From Acanthococcus lagerstroemiae (lineage: Eukaryota > Arthropoda > Insecta > Hemiptera > Eriococcidae): a stretch of 64,000 nt of DNA. The stretch is from NCBI GenBank assembly GCA_031841125.1, contig JAJSSI010000028.1, forward strand, positions 1-64,000, read 5' to 3'. Below are positions 46,501 through 56,107 of the stretch, one piece after another. How positions within the stretch are numbered: the stretch's first letter is position 1; each line of letters begins with the position of its first letter. The notes beneath the pieces were generated by a model. It worked only from the letters and a program-made list of their open reading frames with translations, had not been told where the DNA came from and did no database searches. Made by a program: the position numbers and the translations under genes.

Positions 46501-49500
46501 TACCTGTACTTTCTGTACGTGATCCTTTCACAACCACGTTCTTCGTCTTCTTCTTCTTATTCTCATGACTAGAGTTAGGATTTTTCAGCATAAAAAATTG
46601 AAAGTCGGCATTTTCAAACATTACTTTTGGTATTTTCCAAAAATTTTAATCATTTTGTTAAAAAGAAATCAAAGTGCAGAGCCCCACATTCTTTGCGATG
46701 ACGTCATCCGTTTTCTGTCTGAAAATGCTTCCACGAGACCCCGAAATTACTTTAATATTTTTGGTTACGTTTAGAAAAACCTGTACTCGAGTATCTTATT
46801 ATACTCGTACTTAATCTGGATATGTTTGTAGATCATTCCAACAATCTACGTGTATTTTCTCTAAAATTTGTGTCACTTTGTCACGTTTTTCTTCGTATGA
46901 AGAGTTATAGCAACTGTTTCGGCATTATTCGACGTTTAACTCTATTTTCGGCATTTTTTGGTAAAATAAATTGTTTTCCAGCCTCCTTTCCTTAAACCCC
47001 GAAACGTCAAGATTACTAGAACTATAACAGGTTGGTCCACTTGGGTATGCAATCCACAACAATCTTCCTGTCTCACCCGCGCCGAAATTCACTTCATAAG
47101 AAAGTAATGGGAAAATTGAATTTTTGCTGAATGCTGTATACGGTAAAAATAATAGAAAAATATGTTGAGGGTATCAATTGTGAGTAAAGATAAAAAAAAC
47201 TGTATTCCCCGTGAGCGGCCTGTATGAGCTTCATTGCCGTGACGTCATTGATGTATTTGCGCCTTGCTCAGTAGACCAACCTGTTCTAGTTCTAGTAATC
47301 TTGCCGAAACGTGCTTGTCTCCCATTATTTCTCGTCTGCCCCTGTGTTGCCGATAAAGTTTGTTTTATACTACTTGATCAGAAAGGCAATGTTTACGTTG
47401 GTGTTTTACGGACGACAAGAAGCGCCTATCATTCATGCATCAAGTTCTAACGAAACCTGTATGTAAAGTAAACGTCCCTCAATGTAAAGCGTTTTTACAT
47501 GAAAAAATTGCTGGCCAGTAATTTTGTATCGGGAGATCGAACGCGCGTCCATTGAAACGTTTGACTGAAATACGGCGATTGTCTCTAACCACTCGGCCAC
47601 AGAGCGAATTATGAAATAGCGACTTAAGAACGCATTTAAATATTCACAATGTAGTACAGCTGTTACCTTCATTGTTAATCGTCGTTACGTTTTTGCTGGC
47701 CACTACCAGTGTATGCTGTTTGTGCAGGTGAACAAACTGAAGACAAGACTGTGATATTGTACTTTGTGGTAATTAACTGAGTAAATTAAATTATTGTTGA
47801 ATTAATTACGCACACAAAAATCACCTGTCTATAATTTAAATAAATGAAGGAAGAAATAAAAAAATAAAAAATACCTACTATATCAGCGAAAAACATTGTC
47901 GCTTCTGATCAAGTAGTATAAAAAATATATTCTACAACAAAAGCCAAAAGTGAGTTTACATGACTCGGAAATTGCTCACTCGCCATGTAAACACTCACTT
48001 TTGACTCTTGGTGTGTAATATACTATTTTACTATGCTAGATTGAAGTAGAATCTGTGCTAGATTATGCCGGAAAGCCAAAGAATAGTATATTATCCATTA
48101 AGGGAGAGAAGTGATCGTTCTGCCATGAGTGCGAAGATTCGCGAAACGAGCAAACGCACAAGTGTGAACGATTACTTCTCTCCTGTGGTGCATGCGACGT
48201 TTCTGATCATACACATAAAAAGTGTACTGAAAAAAGCATAGGATTCTTCATGTCAGTATACTTTCTTTCCCGTTTTGGTTACTTTTGCTCCTGGTTAGGT
48301 TACTTTTTCTCCCGCATTCGAGATACAGCTTAAAAAGTCGCTCTTTACGACCAATAATCTGTTACATAACGAACCACTTTTTAGGTGTGTATGATGAAAA
48401 ATAATCTAAATTCATTATACCAAAATTTTTCTTCAATCCTTGCTAGTCTAAGTTGCAATGAAACTGTTATCAAGGATCGCACAGATTTTGTGGGCGATAA
48501 AAATTGTGCTAAATTATGCTAAAATGTGAAAAAATTATACCAAAAAATTATGCTGCTAAATTTTTTTTGGACTACCAAACTATGCCCACAAGCTCTATAG
48601 TCCAAGATGTAGACCCAGCTACTGTAGTTTCTACCATCGTTAATGTTCATTTTCTCAACACTAAAATAACTATGTACAGACTATCCTTGAAAAAATGTCG
48701 GCATTAAATATTTTTAAATCAAAAAGGACCTTAGTTTTCCCTATATTTTGCACACTCTTTAAGTTGATTTCTTGTAGAATTCGTCCATTCGTGCATGTTA
48801 TTTGTAATATTCCTCGAACTGTATCTTCTGCTGGCCCGGAAATTAAACCTTAATAACAATGACTTTTGTATTACACATGCATCGAAACAACGGTTTAACA
48901 GTCTCATTTTGCAGATTGAAAGTTCACATTATCACGATAGACATCGCAGCTGCGTTTGTAAATGCTACGGCACATGCGCAGAAGACTCTTCAGTCCTAGC
49001 TCCTAGGACTTGTAAAAGGACTGAAAAAAGATGACGTCACGTATTTTTCTTTCACCGTTGTGTACAATCAGCTGTCTCTATCAAAATGCGAAATTCGATG
49101 CATTTGTAATACAAAATATCTTACAATGCAAGGATTGAAGCGAGTTATCACGCCTCCGCACGACTAGCTTCACTCGCCTTCGGCTCGCTCCGCTAACAGT
49201 CGCACTCGGCGTGATAAAGCTCGCTTTCAATCCTTGCTGTGTAATATACTATTTCATCATACACACCTAAAAAGTGGTGCGTTATTGGTCGCAAAGAGTG
49301 ACTTTTTACGCTGTATCCCGAATGCGGGAGAAAAAGTAACAAGCGGGAGAAAAAGTAACCTGAGCGGGAGGAAAAGTAACCTAACCGGGAGCAAAAGTAA
49401 CCAAAACGGGAAAGAAAGTATACTGACATAAAGAATCCTATGATTTTTTCAGTACACTTTTTAGGTGTGTATGATAAAAGCCGTCGTATGCACCACAGGA

Positions 49501-52382
49501 GAGAAGTAATCGTTCATACTCGTGCGTTCGCTTCACTCGCTTTTGCTCGTTTCGCGAATCTTCGCACTCGTGGTAGAACGATCGCTTCTCTCCCTTAATG
49601 CATAATATACTATTTGATCATTTTCCCTAGGCATTTCGTGTGACCCTGATTGATGATACATAACATGAATGTTGATGGTGATGAATGGTGAACACGGTCA
49701 TTGTATAGCATACGGATACAGATTACGCCAAGTAATTAATGGTTCGAAGTTCAATCATTTGTGGTATGGAGCGCTAACTACGGATTATAAAATAAAATTA
49801 TGCTAAATTTTGGAAAATTATGCCAAAATTGAAATGAATTATGCTAGCAGTTATGCTGATGCTGGATCAGAAAATTATGGCGCTAGATGGACTTCGAATT
49901 ATGCTAAATTTGACGTAATTATGCTAAATAGCAACACTGCCTGTCCCCAAACAAAATCATTTGACAAATGCCGGCGAATTCTAACCATACTCACGACTCC
50001 TTTTTTTCTCCTTTGATCGGCCAGGCAGAACATCCGTTTAATTTAGTTTCAGTTTATGTTCGTTGTTCTAGTACTCTCGGTCAGATCTGCTTTTATTATC
50101 GGTCGATTAGTACTCCACACACTTTCGTTTTCTTTGATTTTGAAAGCCCTCTCGTACAATCAAAAACCCCGGATCTGCTACGTTTCATTGAAAAATAGAA
50201 AATTTCCTTTAAGAAACTGAAAGTTTGAGAAGATTTAAATACTATTGAAAACGCCTCTAGATTTCATTAAAATCGTTAATACGTTTCTAGACTTGTGTAT
50301 GTGACTCTTTGAGGCTTCTTTAAGACTGTCAGTATGTTTTAGGCACTGAGACTCTTCCAGGCATATTTAAAATCTGAGATACTTCAAGACGTCCACATGC
50401 TTTCACGACTATTCTTTTGAAAATCTTCCAAACTTGCTCACAACAAGTCCAATCTTGGCTCAGACTTTTTCAAATTCTGTGAGATACATCAGGACATGTT
50501 CTATACTCCATCAAACTCTGTAAAAAAACTTGAAGATTTGCTGAGACTTTTAAGATTGTTTTAGACCTGTTTAGGACTTTTTGGACTTGACGCAAAGTTC
50601 TAAAGCTTTACCCGAACAGTTGTCAACTTTTTCCTCGATGTACAAAATTCGTTATGTTTTTCAATAGACATTCAGGTCGAAAGTGTGACGGATTGACACT
50701 TGTTTGAAGGGTTTTTAAAAATCGTCCCGGTATGTTATACTTCTTCATAACTTTTCCAGACATATTTAAGACTCGTGGAGGCACTTTAAGATTGCTGAGA
50801 TTTTTTCAGACTTGTATACACTTTCGGACTCGACACATGTCTAGAGGAGGCTTACCGTATCCTAAGAAAGTCTGAAAAAGTCTTAAAAGAGTCACTATAA
50901 GTTTTAACGGAGTCTTGAAGAGTTTTTAAGGGTTTTTAACGAGTCCAGAGGGCACGTTAAGGCACTTCAAAACTTCTTTAAAACTCTCTCAGATTTTTTT
51001 AGACTTGTTGAAGACACTTCACGAGACTGTCTACTGGAGGCTTGACGTATCTGAAGGAAGTCTGAATAAGTCTTAGAAAGTCAAAGCAAAATAGTAAAGA
51101 AATCGTGGAGAGTCTGTTAGTGTCTCAAACAAATGTACATGTCCGAAAATGCCTCAGTTAAACCTGCGGAACAGTTTTAGCGAATCTGGAGAAGATTTCA
51201 AGATGATCTTAAGCTAAACAAGTTTTGAAAGGTCTTGGCCGTCTGGAAGAATCCAGAACACGTATGAATGAGTCTTAAAGAATCTAAATTAAGCTAAAGA
51301 AGTCTGACCCAGTCTTGCAAAACTCTGGGGAATGGAGTCTTGAAGAATCTAAATGAAGTCTGGAAAAATCCTGAACGAGTCCAGAAGAGTCTTGAAGTAA
51401 ACTTGAAGAATCTGGAACAAGTCTGGAAGAATTTTAAGGAGTTATTCTCGATCAAGTCTAGAAGAGTCTTAACGAATTCAGAACAGTCTTAAGTCTGAAA
51501 GAGAGCCTATTTTCTAATTTTTGCTCTTAATCCGAGTCCTGGAATCCGCCCTATCGAGCATTACCTCAGAGACGTCGGGGAGGCATCAGGGCTGTCTTAG
51601 TAGCCCTCTTCTCTTCTTACCGAAAAACTGGCCTAAGTCGAAATGTAGCGAGTTGCTGCGTGGGCTCGAACCTGGGACCTCCGGATTCCGAGATCAGCGC
51701 GCTATCCACTCGGCCAGACAGACCCTAAACTGAAAGAGCCTGTCTGATAGTCTAAAAAGTGAACAGGTCTCGAAACAGCTTTAGAAGAGTTTTAGCAAAT
51801 CTAAATGAACTCGTGAAGCGTTTCAAAGCGGTCTCAGTTGGGACTGGAATAATCTTAATTGAGTTCGAAACAGTTGTATGTAAGTCTGGAAGAATGATCT
51901 TTATACCTCCCCCTCCCCCACAGTATCTTTAGTCTTATGAATATTTTTTACTTCCAGCAGATCTAAAACTTACTTGGAATAACTATTATTTGGGGGAGAA
52001 GAGGTCAGTGTTATCACACGTTTGCTTCCCTCTCATAATGGTGTATATTTGGATTTCAGAATGCAAAGGAAGCGGCTGCACCCGAGCCTAGCATTAGCGT
52101 ATCTTTACCGAAGTCCGGCGAAGACTACAGTAAAGGAGTTATATTTTACCTGAAGAACGATCTAATCGTTGGTATCGTGTTGTGGAATGTCTTCAACAAA
52201 GTAACTTTGGCCAGACAAGTAAGTTAACGCTAATATTGTGTGTAGTACTCACCTTTTTCCACCAAATCAAATGGACAATATCTCACCTCACCTGTAACTG
52301 TTTGCAGGTACTGAAAGAACGGAAAAAGTTCGACGATTTGAATGAAGTGGCGAAATTATTCGACATACACTCGGACCTGTAA
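34543..52382 (+). CDS. AIFM1: Apoptosis-inducing factor, mitochondrial (AIFM1), 14 coding exons
   Basis: FAD-dependent, NADH-binding oxidoreductase of the mitochondrial intermembrane space, needed for respiratory-chain biogenesis; released to the nucleus in caspase-independent death. Exons: 34543-34639, 34852-34943, 35141-35227, 35313-35364, 35463-35593, 35696-35826, 37765-37996, 38088-38217, 38338-38537, 42277-42417, 42493-42604, 44778-44926, 52060-52218 and 52308-52382; 1788 nt, 595 residues (human about 613). The N-terminus is basic with few acids (targeting signal), followed by a membrane span [17 protein letters not shown] (about 76-92). Then FAD site [12 protein letters not shown] (about 130), [15 protein letters not shown] site [18 protein letters not shown] (about 300), [41 protein letters not shown], and C-terminal [20 protein letters not shown] and [16 protein letters not shown]. 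The NAD motif is GGSFLG where GGGFLG is usual. Retention past exon 12 would end at a TGA (44933-44935), losing the last 77 residues. Introns 6, 9, 11 and 12 are large and full of repeats. Confidence 0.96.
36561..37219. mobile_element. Foldback element built on aattgagtcc motifs (AIFM1 intron 6)
   Basis: Left end tacaattgagtcccatattg and right end caatatgggactcaattgta are inverted copies, and the inversion continues through tctaattgagtccggt and cagccaaattgagtccc, an arm of about 60 bp. The decamer aattgagtcc or its complement recurs several more times towards the interior at both ends. The interior (about 36,700-37,080) shows no transposase. Confidence 0.75.
37498..37661 (+). pseudogene. NUMT: nuclear copy of a mitochondrial COX1 fragment (AIFM1 intron 6)
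   Basis: Plus-strand frame from 37498, read with the invertebrate mitochondrial code, gives [17 protein letters not shown], then [20 protein letters not shown] and [16 protein letters not shown]. The block [17 protein letters not shown] is diagnostic of cytochrome oxidase subunit 1, around the copper-B histidines and Tyr of the active site. The W of FWF is encoded by TGA (37570-37572), which is Trp only in mitochondria and a stop in the nucleus. CGA at 37618-37620 replaces the expected Gly codon of PGFG, consistent with nuclear decay. Only about 55 codons remain, so it is a dead fragment. Confidence 0.93.
39654..40502 (-). pseudogene. LINE reverse transcriptase palm fused to RNase H by deletion (282 codons open)
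   Basis: Residues 1-121 carry reverse-transcriptase motifs up to [11 protein letters not shown] (the GxPQG box). The next residues, [17 protein letters not shown], are already RNase H, so the FADD catalytic box and thumb are missing without loss of frame. RNase H acidic residues and the later [11 protein letters not shown] histidine motif are retained. The remnant cannot be an active polymerase. Confidence 0.85.
40540..41742 (-). pseudogene. LINE endonuclease end and reverse transcriptase N-terminal part (400 codons open)
   Basis: Open frame of 400 codons within the R1/Jockey-type element. It holds the endonuclease residues D and N of [14 protein letters not shown] and the SNH that replaces SDH, then a linker and the start of reverse transcriptase ([12 protein letters not shown]). 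It runs out of frame at the PEPGRDP motif, after which the next frame (40502 downward) continues with [12 protein letters not shown]. It is a pseudogene part, not a host gene. Confidence 0.85.
42605..44777. other. AIFM1 intron 11, mostly unrecognised sequence
   Basis: Contains a family B interspersed repeat copy at about 43,005-43,090, an isolated ccccagttgacagta end near 43,972-43,986 related to the 15146-15269 MITE, and AT-rich sequence. No gene seen. Confidence 0.5.
44967..45542. mobile_element. hAT MITE with 8-bp target duplication (AIFM1 intron 12)
   Basis: Terminal inverted repeats CAGAGATGGGCGTTG and CAACGCCCATCTCTG are perfect over 15 bp. Flanking 8-bp duplications are attacaat (44959-44966) and attaccat (45543-45550), one mismatch. 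The interior repeats gaactagttcttgctctt-like stretches and has no transposase. CAG-type ends with an 8-bp duplication fit the hAT superfamily. Confidence 0.88.
45809..46335. mobile_element. Second hAT-like MITE with 8-bp target duplication (AIFM1 intron 12)
   Basis: Ends TAGTGATGCCC (45809-45819) and GGGCATTACTA (46325-46335) are inverted copies with one mismatch. Flanking duplications are atgttgat (45801-45808) and atgttaat (46336-46343), one mismatch. Sub-terminal regions carry repeated aatcgatta motifs. The interior (about 46,000-46,220) has no recognised domain. Confidence 0.85.
46425..46560. repeat. Interspersed repeat copy (family A), partial
   Basis: Matches the first half of 20865-21060, from gtataaatc through to a ttcttcttcttattct-rich end. 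Confidence 0.5.
47530..47608 (-). repeat. tRNA-derived sequence (SINE head or tRNA pseudogene)
   Basis: On the minus strand a good A box, TGGCCGAGTGG (47589-47599), is followed about 45 bases later by a B-box-like gcgttcgatctc (47533-47544). The order, strand and sequence fit an RNA polymerase III internal promoter of tRNA origin. I could not fold a complete acceptor stem, so a functional tRNA is unlikely. Confidence 0.6.
47940..49613. mobile_element. Nested palindromes/foldback element (AIFM1 intron 12)
   Basis: Outer arms 48083-48415 and about 49,250-49,613 are inverted copies over more than 300 bp (for example gcgaagattcgcgaaacgag on the left and its complement on the right). A second palindrome lies just left at about 47,945-48,015 (gccaaaagtgagtttacat against atgtaaacactcacttttg). 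A third lies inside at 49,130-49,238 (aaggattgaagcgagttatc against its diverged complement). All three end in gtaatatactat-like sequence. No transposase was seen in the interior (48,420-49,120). Confidence 0.75.
49985..50080. repeat. Interspersed repeat copy (family A), partial
   Basis: Matches the second half of 20865-21060 around gatcggccaggcagaacatc (gatcggtcaggtaggatatc in the other copy). Confidence 0.45.
50200..51500. repeat. Degenerate agtct-rich repeat array
   Basis: Short motifs such as gagtcttgaagaatct and agtctggaaga recur many times from about 50,870 to 51,500, and their complements (agacttttt, cagactt) from about 50,210 to 50,860, so orientation flips near 50,865. Copies are too diverged to fix one period by eye. 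It resembles, in style, the satellite at the left end of the window. Confidence 0.6.
51650..51724 (-). repeat. tRNA-derived sequence (SINE head or tRNA pseudogene)
   Basis: Minus strand: A box TGGCCGAGTGG (51706-51716) and B box GGTTCGAGCCC (51662-51672) with tRNA-like spacing, in a context resembling a Ser/Leu-type tRNA. Downstream sequence (51,520-51,650) is not host coding, so this may be the head of a SINE. A functional tRNA is possible but not supported by a clean acceptor stem. Confidence 0.6.
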
Positions 52383-52965
52383 ATGCAATATTTTCAGGCC
52401 GAATATAATCAATCTCAGGTGAACTTGGGGTCTCGAGCAAGACGCGTTGCATCCGCTCTGTTCGTGATCGGCTGTGAGAGGTGGGAAATTCCAATTAAGT
52501 TTCCATCGTGACACGGATTAGTGTTTCTCTTTAATTTTTGTACGTTGGAATATTTAAATACATTTAAAAAAAATTGCTTGCCCACGAACTGCACTGTTTG
52601 GTAGTGAATATTGACGTAGCAAAATACTTAATTGTTGGAAGCGGATTTATGTAACAGTTTGACTCTGGTTTTCTTTGTCGAAAATGTTCCAAGTTCAATG
52701 ATAACATGTTGATCATTCTAAATGCAATCCACATAATATTTGCCCCATGTGTATATCATCGCCATTAAATGATTTACAATTATTGTTAACAAACTGATTG
52801 TTTTCTTGCATGTTACGGCTAGGATGAGGTTTTACCGGTTTGAAACTCATTGTTGCAAGAAGGGCGTATTTCGAGCCATGCCATTTTTGGCGAAATCGCA
52901 TTGTCGTGTTGACTAGTCCTTCAACAATATGTGTATTGACATTTCCACTTTTAAGTCAGCCCTCC
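52383..52965. other. Region downstream of AIFM1
   Basis: Expected AIFM1 3' untranslated sequence. No clear AATAAA, second gene or repeat was recognised. Confidence 0.4.
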
Positions 52966-52969
52966 TGCT

Positions 52970-53600
52970 CAGCCCAAGTCAACGTGTTGAAGGCGTTCGA
53001 AGTATTTTCAAGAAGCCGAAAAGGTTTGCACCAAAATGAAAACTTCCATTTGATAACGTCTCCAACAGCTTGAATATGCAACACAAAACCCTTTTTGAAA
53101 ATTCTCATTTTCTGGAGGGAAGTGAGAAAGTGCGAATTAGGCAGCTAGAGCTAAACGGTTTGAAATTCTGGCGAGAGGATATCATTTCTGACAGATCTGT
53201 CAGGTCACTCTAGAAACCTCATTTCTTTTTAGAACTGTGGGGGGTAGAGCGAAATGGATAAAGACTGAGCTTTTCGCAAGAGAACTACTAAAAATTAGGC
53301 TTAGTTCCAATTTTTCATTACGTTCATTCCGTTAGGAATGGTCTCCTCTCACCAGAATTTCAAACCGTTTTGCTCTAACTGTCTCCAGTCTGAAAATATT
53401 CGCATGTTTCCACCTCCCCCACCCGCCAAAAAAATTTGCTAATGGGAATTCATGTGTTTTGTATTGCATATTCAATGTGTTGAAGGGGTTCCTACGGTTT
53501 CCAAATTTTTGCAAAAGTGTAGACCAACATGAAAACAATCATGTAGTAAGGCCTTGAACGCGTTGAATATGAAATACAGAACGCATCAACATATATTTTT
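52970..53600. repeat. Foldback repeat (family C), copy 2
   Basis: Diverged copy of 32320-33000: shares gagcgaaatggataaagact, ggaatggtctcctctcacca and the gaatatgcaacacaaaac stretch. It retains the internal inverted pair around ctagagctaaacggtttgaa and aaaccgttttgctctaactg. Confidence 0.65.
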
Positions 53601-53619
53601 GAAAATTCCCATTTTCATC

Positions 53620-54450
53620 TTGTGAACAGAGCGTCGCCGCCAAATTTAAATACCGAATTCGAACTCAGCGTGAAAAAATGAAGTAGAAAACAGGCTTTAA
53701 TTCAAAATTTTTAATTTTTTAGATCCTACAATCATTTCTTGATCTAAATTGGCCAATTTTTCCACCTCTTTCGAGTTTTCCTCGGGAACGGACGGTCGGC
53801 GCCGAAATTAACCATCGAATTCGTACTCAGCGAGAAAAATTGAGTTGAAAACAGTCTTTAATTCACAATTTTTGGTTTTTTCGAATTTTGAAAATTTCTC
53901 CATACTATCATGTCATTTTTGGGGCAAAAAAATTTTCTGAGACCATCGACATCGGCGCTGGGGCTATTTACTCAATTTTTTGAGGCGAATTCAAATCCGT
54001 CGTCAAAATTGACCTACAATCATTTCTTGATCCAAATTGGCCAATTTTTCCAACTTTTTCGAGTTTTCCTCGGGAAAGGACGGTCGGCGCCGAAATTAAC
54101 CGTCGAATTCGTACTCAGCGAGAAAAATTGAATTGAAAACAGTCTTTAATTCACAATTTTTGGTTTTTTCGAATTTTGAAAATTTCTCCATACTAGTCGT
54201 TTTTGGGGCAAAAAAATTTTCTGAGAGCTTCGACATCGGCGCTGGGGCTAATTACTCAATTTTTTGAGACGAATTCAAATCCGTCGTCAAAATTGACCTA
54301 CAATCATTTCTTGATCCAAATTGGCCAATTTTTCCAACTTTTTCGAGTTTTCCTCGGGAACGGACGGTCGGCGCCGAAATTAACCATCGAATTCGTACTC
54401 GGCGAGAAAAATTGAGTTGAAAACAGTCTTTAATTCACAATTTTTGGTTT
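53620..54450. repeat. Tandem repeat, period about 286 bp, nearly three copies
   Basis: The landmark gacggtcggcgccgaaatta starts at about 53,791, 54,079 and 54,363, giving periods of 288 and 284 bp. The first copy is partial. Copies are highly similar, so this is the youngest tandem array in the window. Two similar 70-73-codon frames (53910-54131 and 54203-54415) are by-products of the repeat. Confidence 0.85.
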
Positions 54451-56107
54451 TCTGTTCTCCTAATAAGGACGGTTCAATTTCAGCTTACACTCCAAAGAAT
54501 TTGTGATCTTTTCTGTCGTCGGTTGGGTTGTATTCTTTTCTCAGGAAGGCGCCACGTATTAGTTGCGTGAACATATATAATATGAGACCTTCATAGAACT
54601 GGTTCTTGGTAGAAACTGGCCATTTTCAACTTATTTCCAATAGGTTGAGATTTTTTACCATGGTCGGTAGGTTGCATACTGAATTCATGGAAGGACAAGT
54701 TTTAGAGTGTCTCAATACCTTAGCGTCGCTGCCAAATTTGGTCAATAAATTAGAATTCCGCGCTTAGAATGACGATAGGTATCAAAAACATCAACTTTAA
54801 TGTTATATTTTATTATCTATATTATGGAAACAATAGACTAAAAAAAAAAAAAAAAAAGAAAAAAAAAGGTAAATTAATTTATTCGGTCTCCTATTCTCTA
54901 ATTCACTTGGTAACGTGAGCTTTTATGTTTAGTTGTACAGCGACTTTTTATTTTATCAAATAAATATACATATCGTAAAATGTAGAATGAACATACAAAT
55001 AAAATTAAAAATAACAAAAAATAACAAAACTACAAGGGAACACTAGAACTTAAATAACATTTTCCAATTGCTCATAAATCATGATATTTCATGTTATTAA
55101 CTGTAACTCGTTTGATAAATTTCATCAAATGCTTTCAAAATGTGGGTGGCCCGATTACCGGTGTGTTGGTAACTACAAGAAAACCTTTTCAATACCGATG
55201 TACAACTGTTTTTATAAAAAATAGGTAGTGGCTGGTGATATTCTAGAAAATTTGCTATATTCGAACAGAAGTACAATGGAGACTTCCAGACGGTACATCC
55301 GGGAAATGGACCCCTCAAGCTTTGCCTTCAATACGAGTAACCAGTTCATGCGTTCCAAACACAACAAAGTTATCACTGAGCACGTTACAATAAAAAAATC
55401 GAGAAGTCTTCGAAAGATACAAAATCAAATGTAGAGGAAGAAAGGAAAATCATTTTTGGGTGCCATAGGTACATTCTTAAACAAAATTAGAGTAACTATC
55501 ATATTATATAATTTTACAGTTAACAGGGGTACACATTTAAATTAAGTACAACAAAATGAGCATTTCAAAACTTCTGTCCAGTCTTGTATCGGACAGCTGC
55601 CAACGAAAAGGTCAACTAAGTTGATAAATTCGTCACGTTATAAAAATTCTCATTGATTAACAATAGGTATAAATAAAATCACGAAAGTAAATCATAATTA
55701 TTAACATAGGTAGTACTTTATTGTTAATATTATTATTTATTAATTTTTTTAAGAAAATGTGAACTCATTTTGAAATGCTCAACATGAATAAAATATTATT
55801 TTTTTCGTTTATAACGACAACGATATTAGAATTTAATCAATTTAGGAAAAATTAATTACATGGTAAGACATAAAATATTGGTTCCTTTTAGGCGTTTCGA
55901 GATTTGATCTCTTTGATAATGGTACACACGCACGGCTGAACTGGACCGGTCATTACAGAAATAGTTGTACTTATTTTGAAACTATCGATGTTCGTCAAAA
56001 ACATTAATGAGATCGCGAGTCATGGTCGAAAACGTTGAAAAAATAAACAACTTTTTGGTCGTAGTTTGCGACCATTGATACAGTCACCATGTTGAAATTC
56101 AGTTTAC
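54451..56107. other. AT-rich gap with a poly-A run; probable 3' region of the channel gene
   Basis: Contains an A-rich run at about 54,840-54,867 and otherwise unrecognised AT-rich sequence. The right-hand part should be the 3' untranslated region of the minus-strand channel gene whose stop codon is at 56108-56110. A 68-codon plus-strand frame at 55228 has no recognisable domain. Confidence 0.4.

Noticed and set aside
53910..54415. Two similar 70-73-codon open frames (GQKNFLR-x-STSALGL type) as a small gene family
   Set aside because: They are in consecutive units of the 286-bp tandem repeat, so similarity and openness come from the DNA repeat; no start context, splice signals or domain.
55228..55434. 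68-codon plus-strand frame
   Set aside because: No recognised domain, no splice context, and it lies in the probable 3' untranslated region of the minus-strand channel gene.
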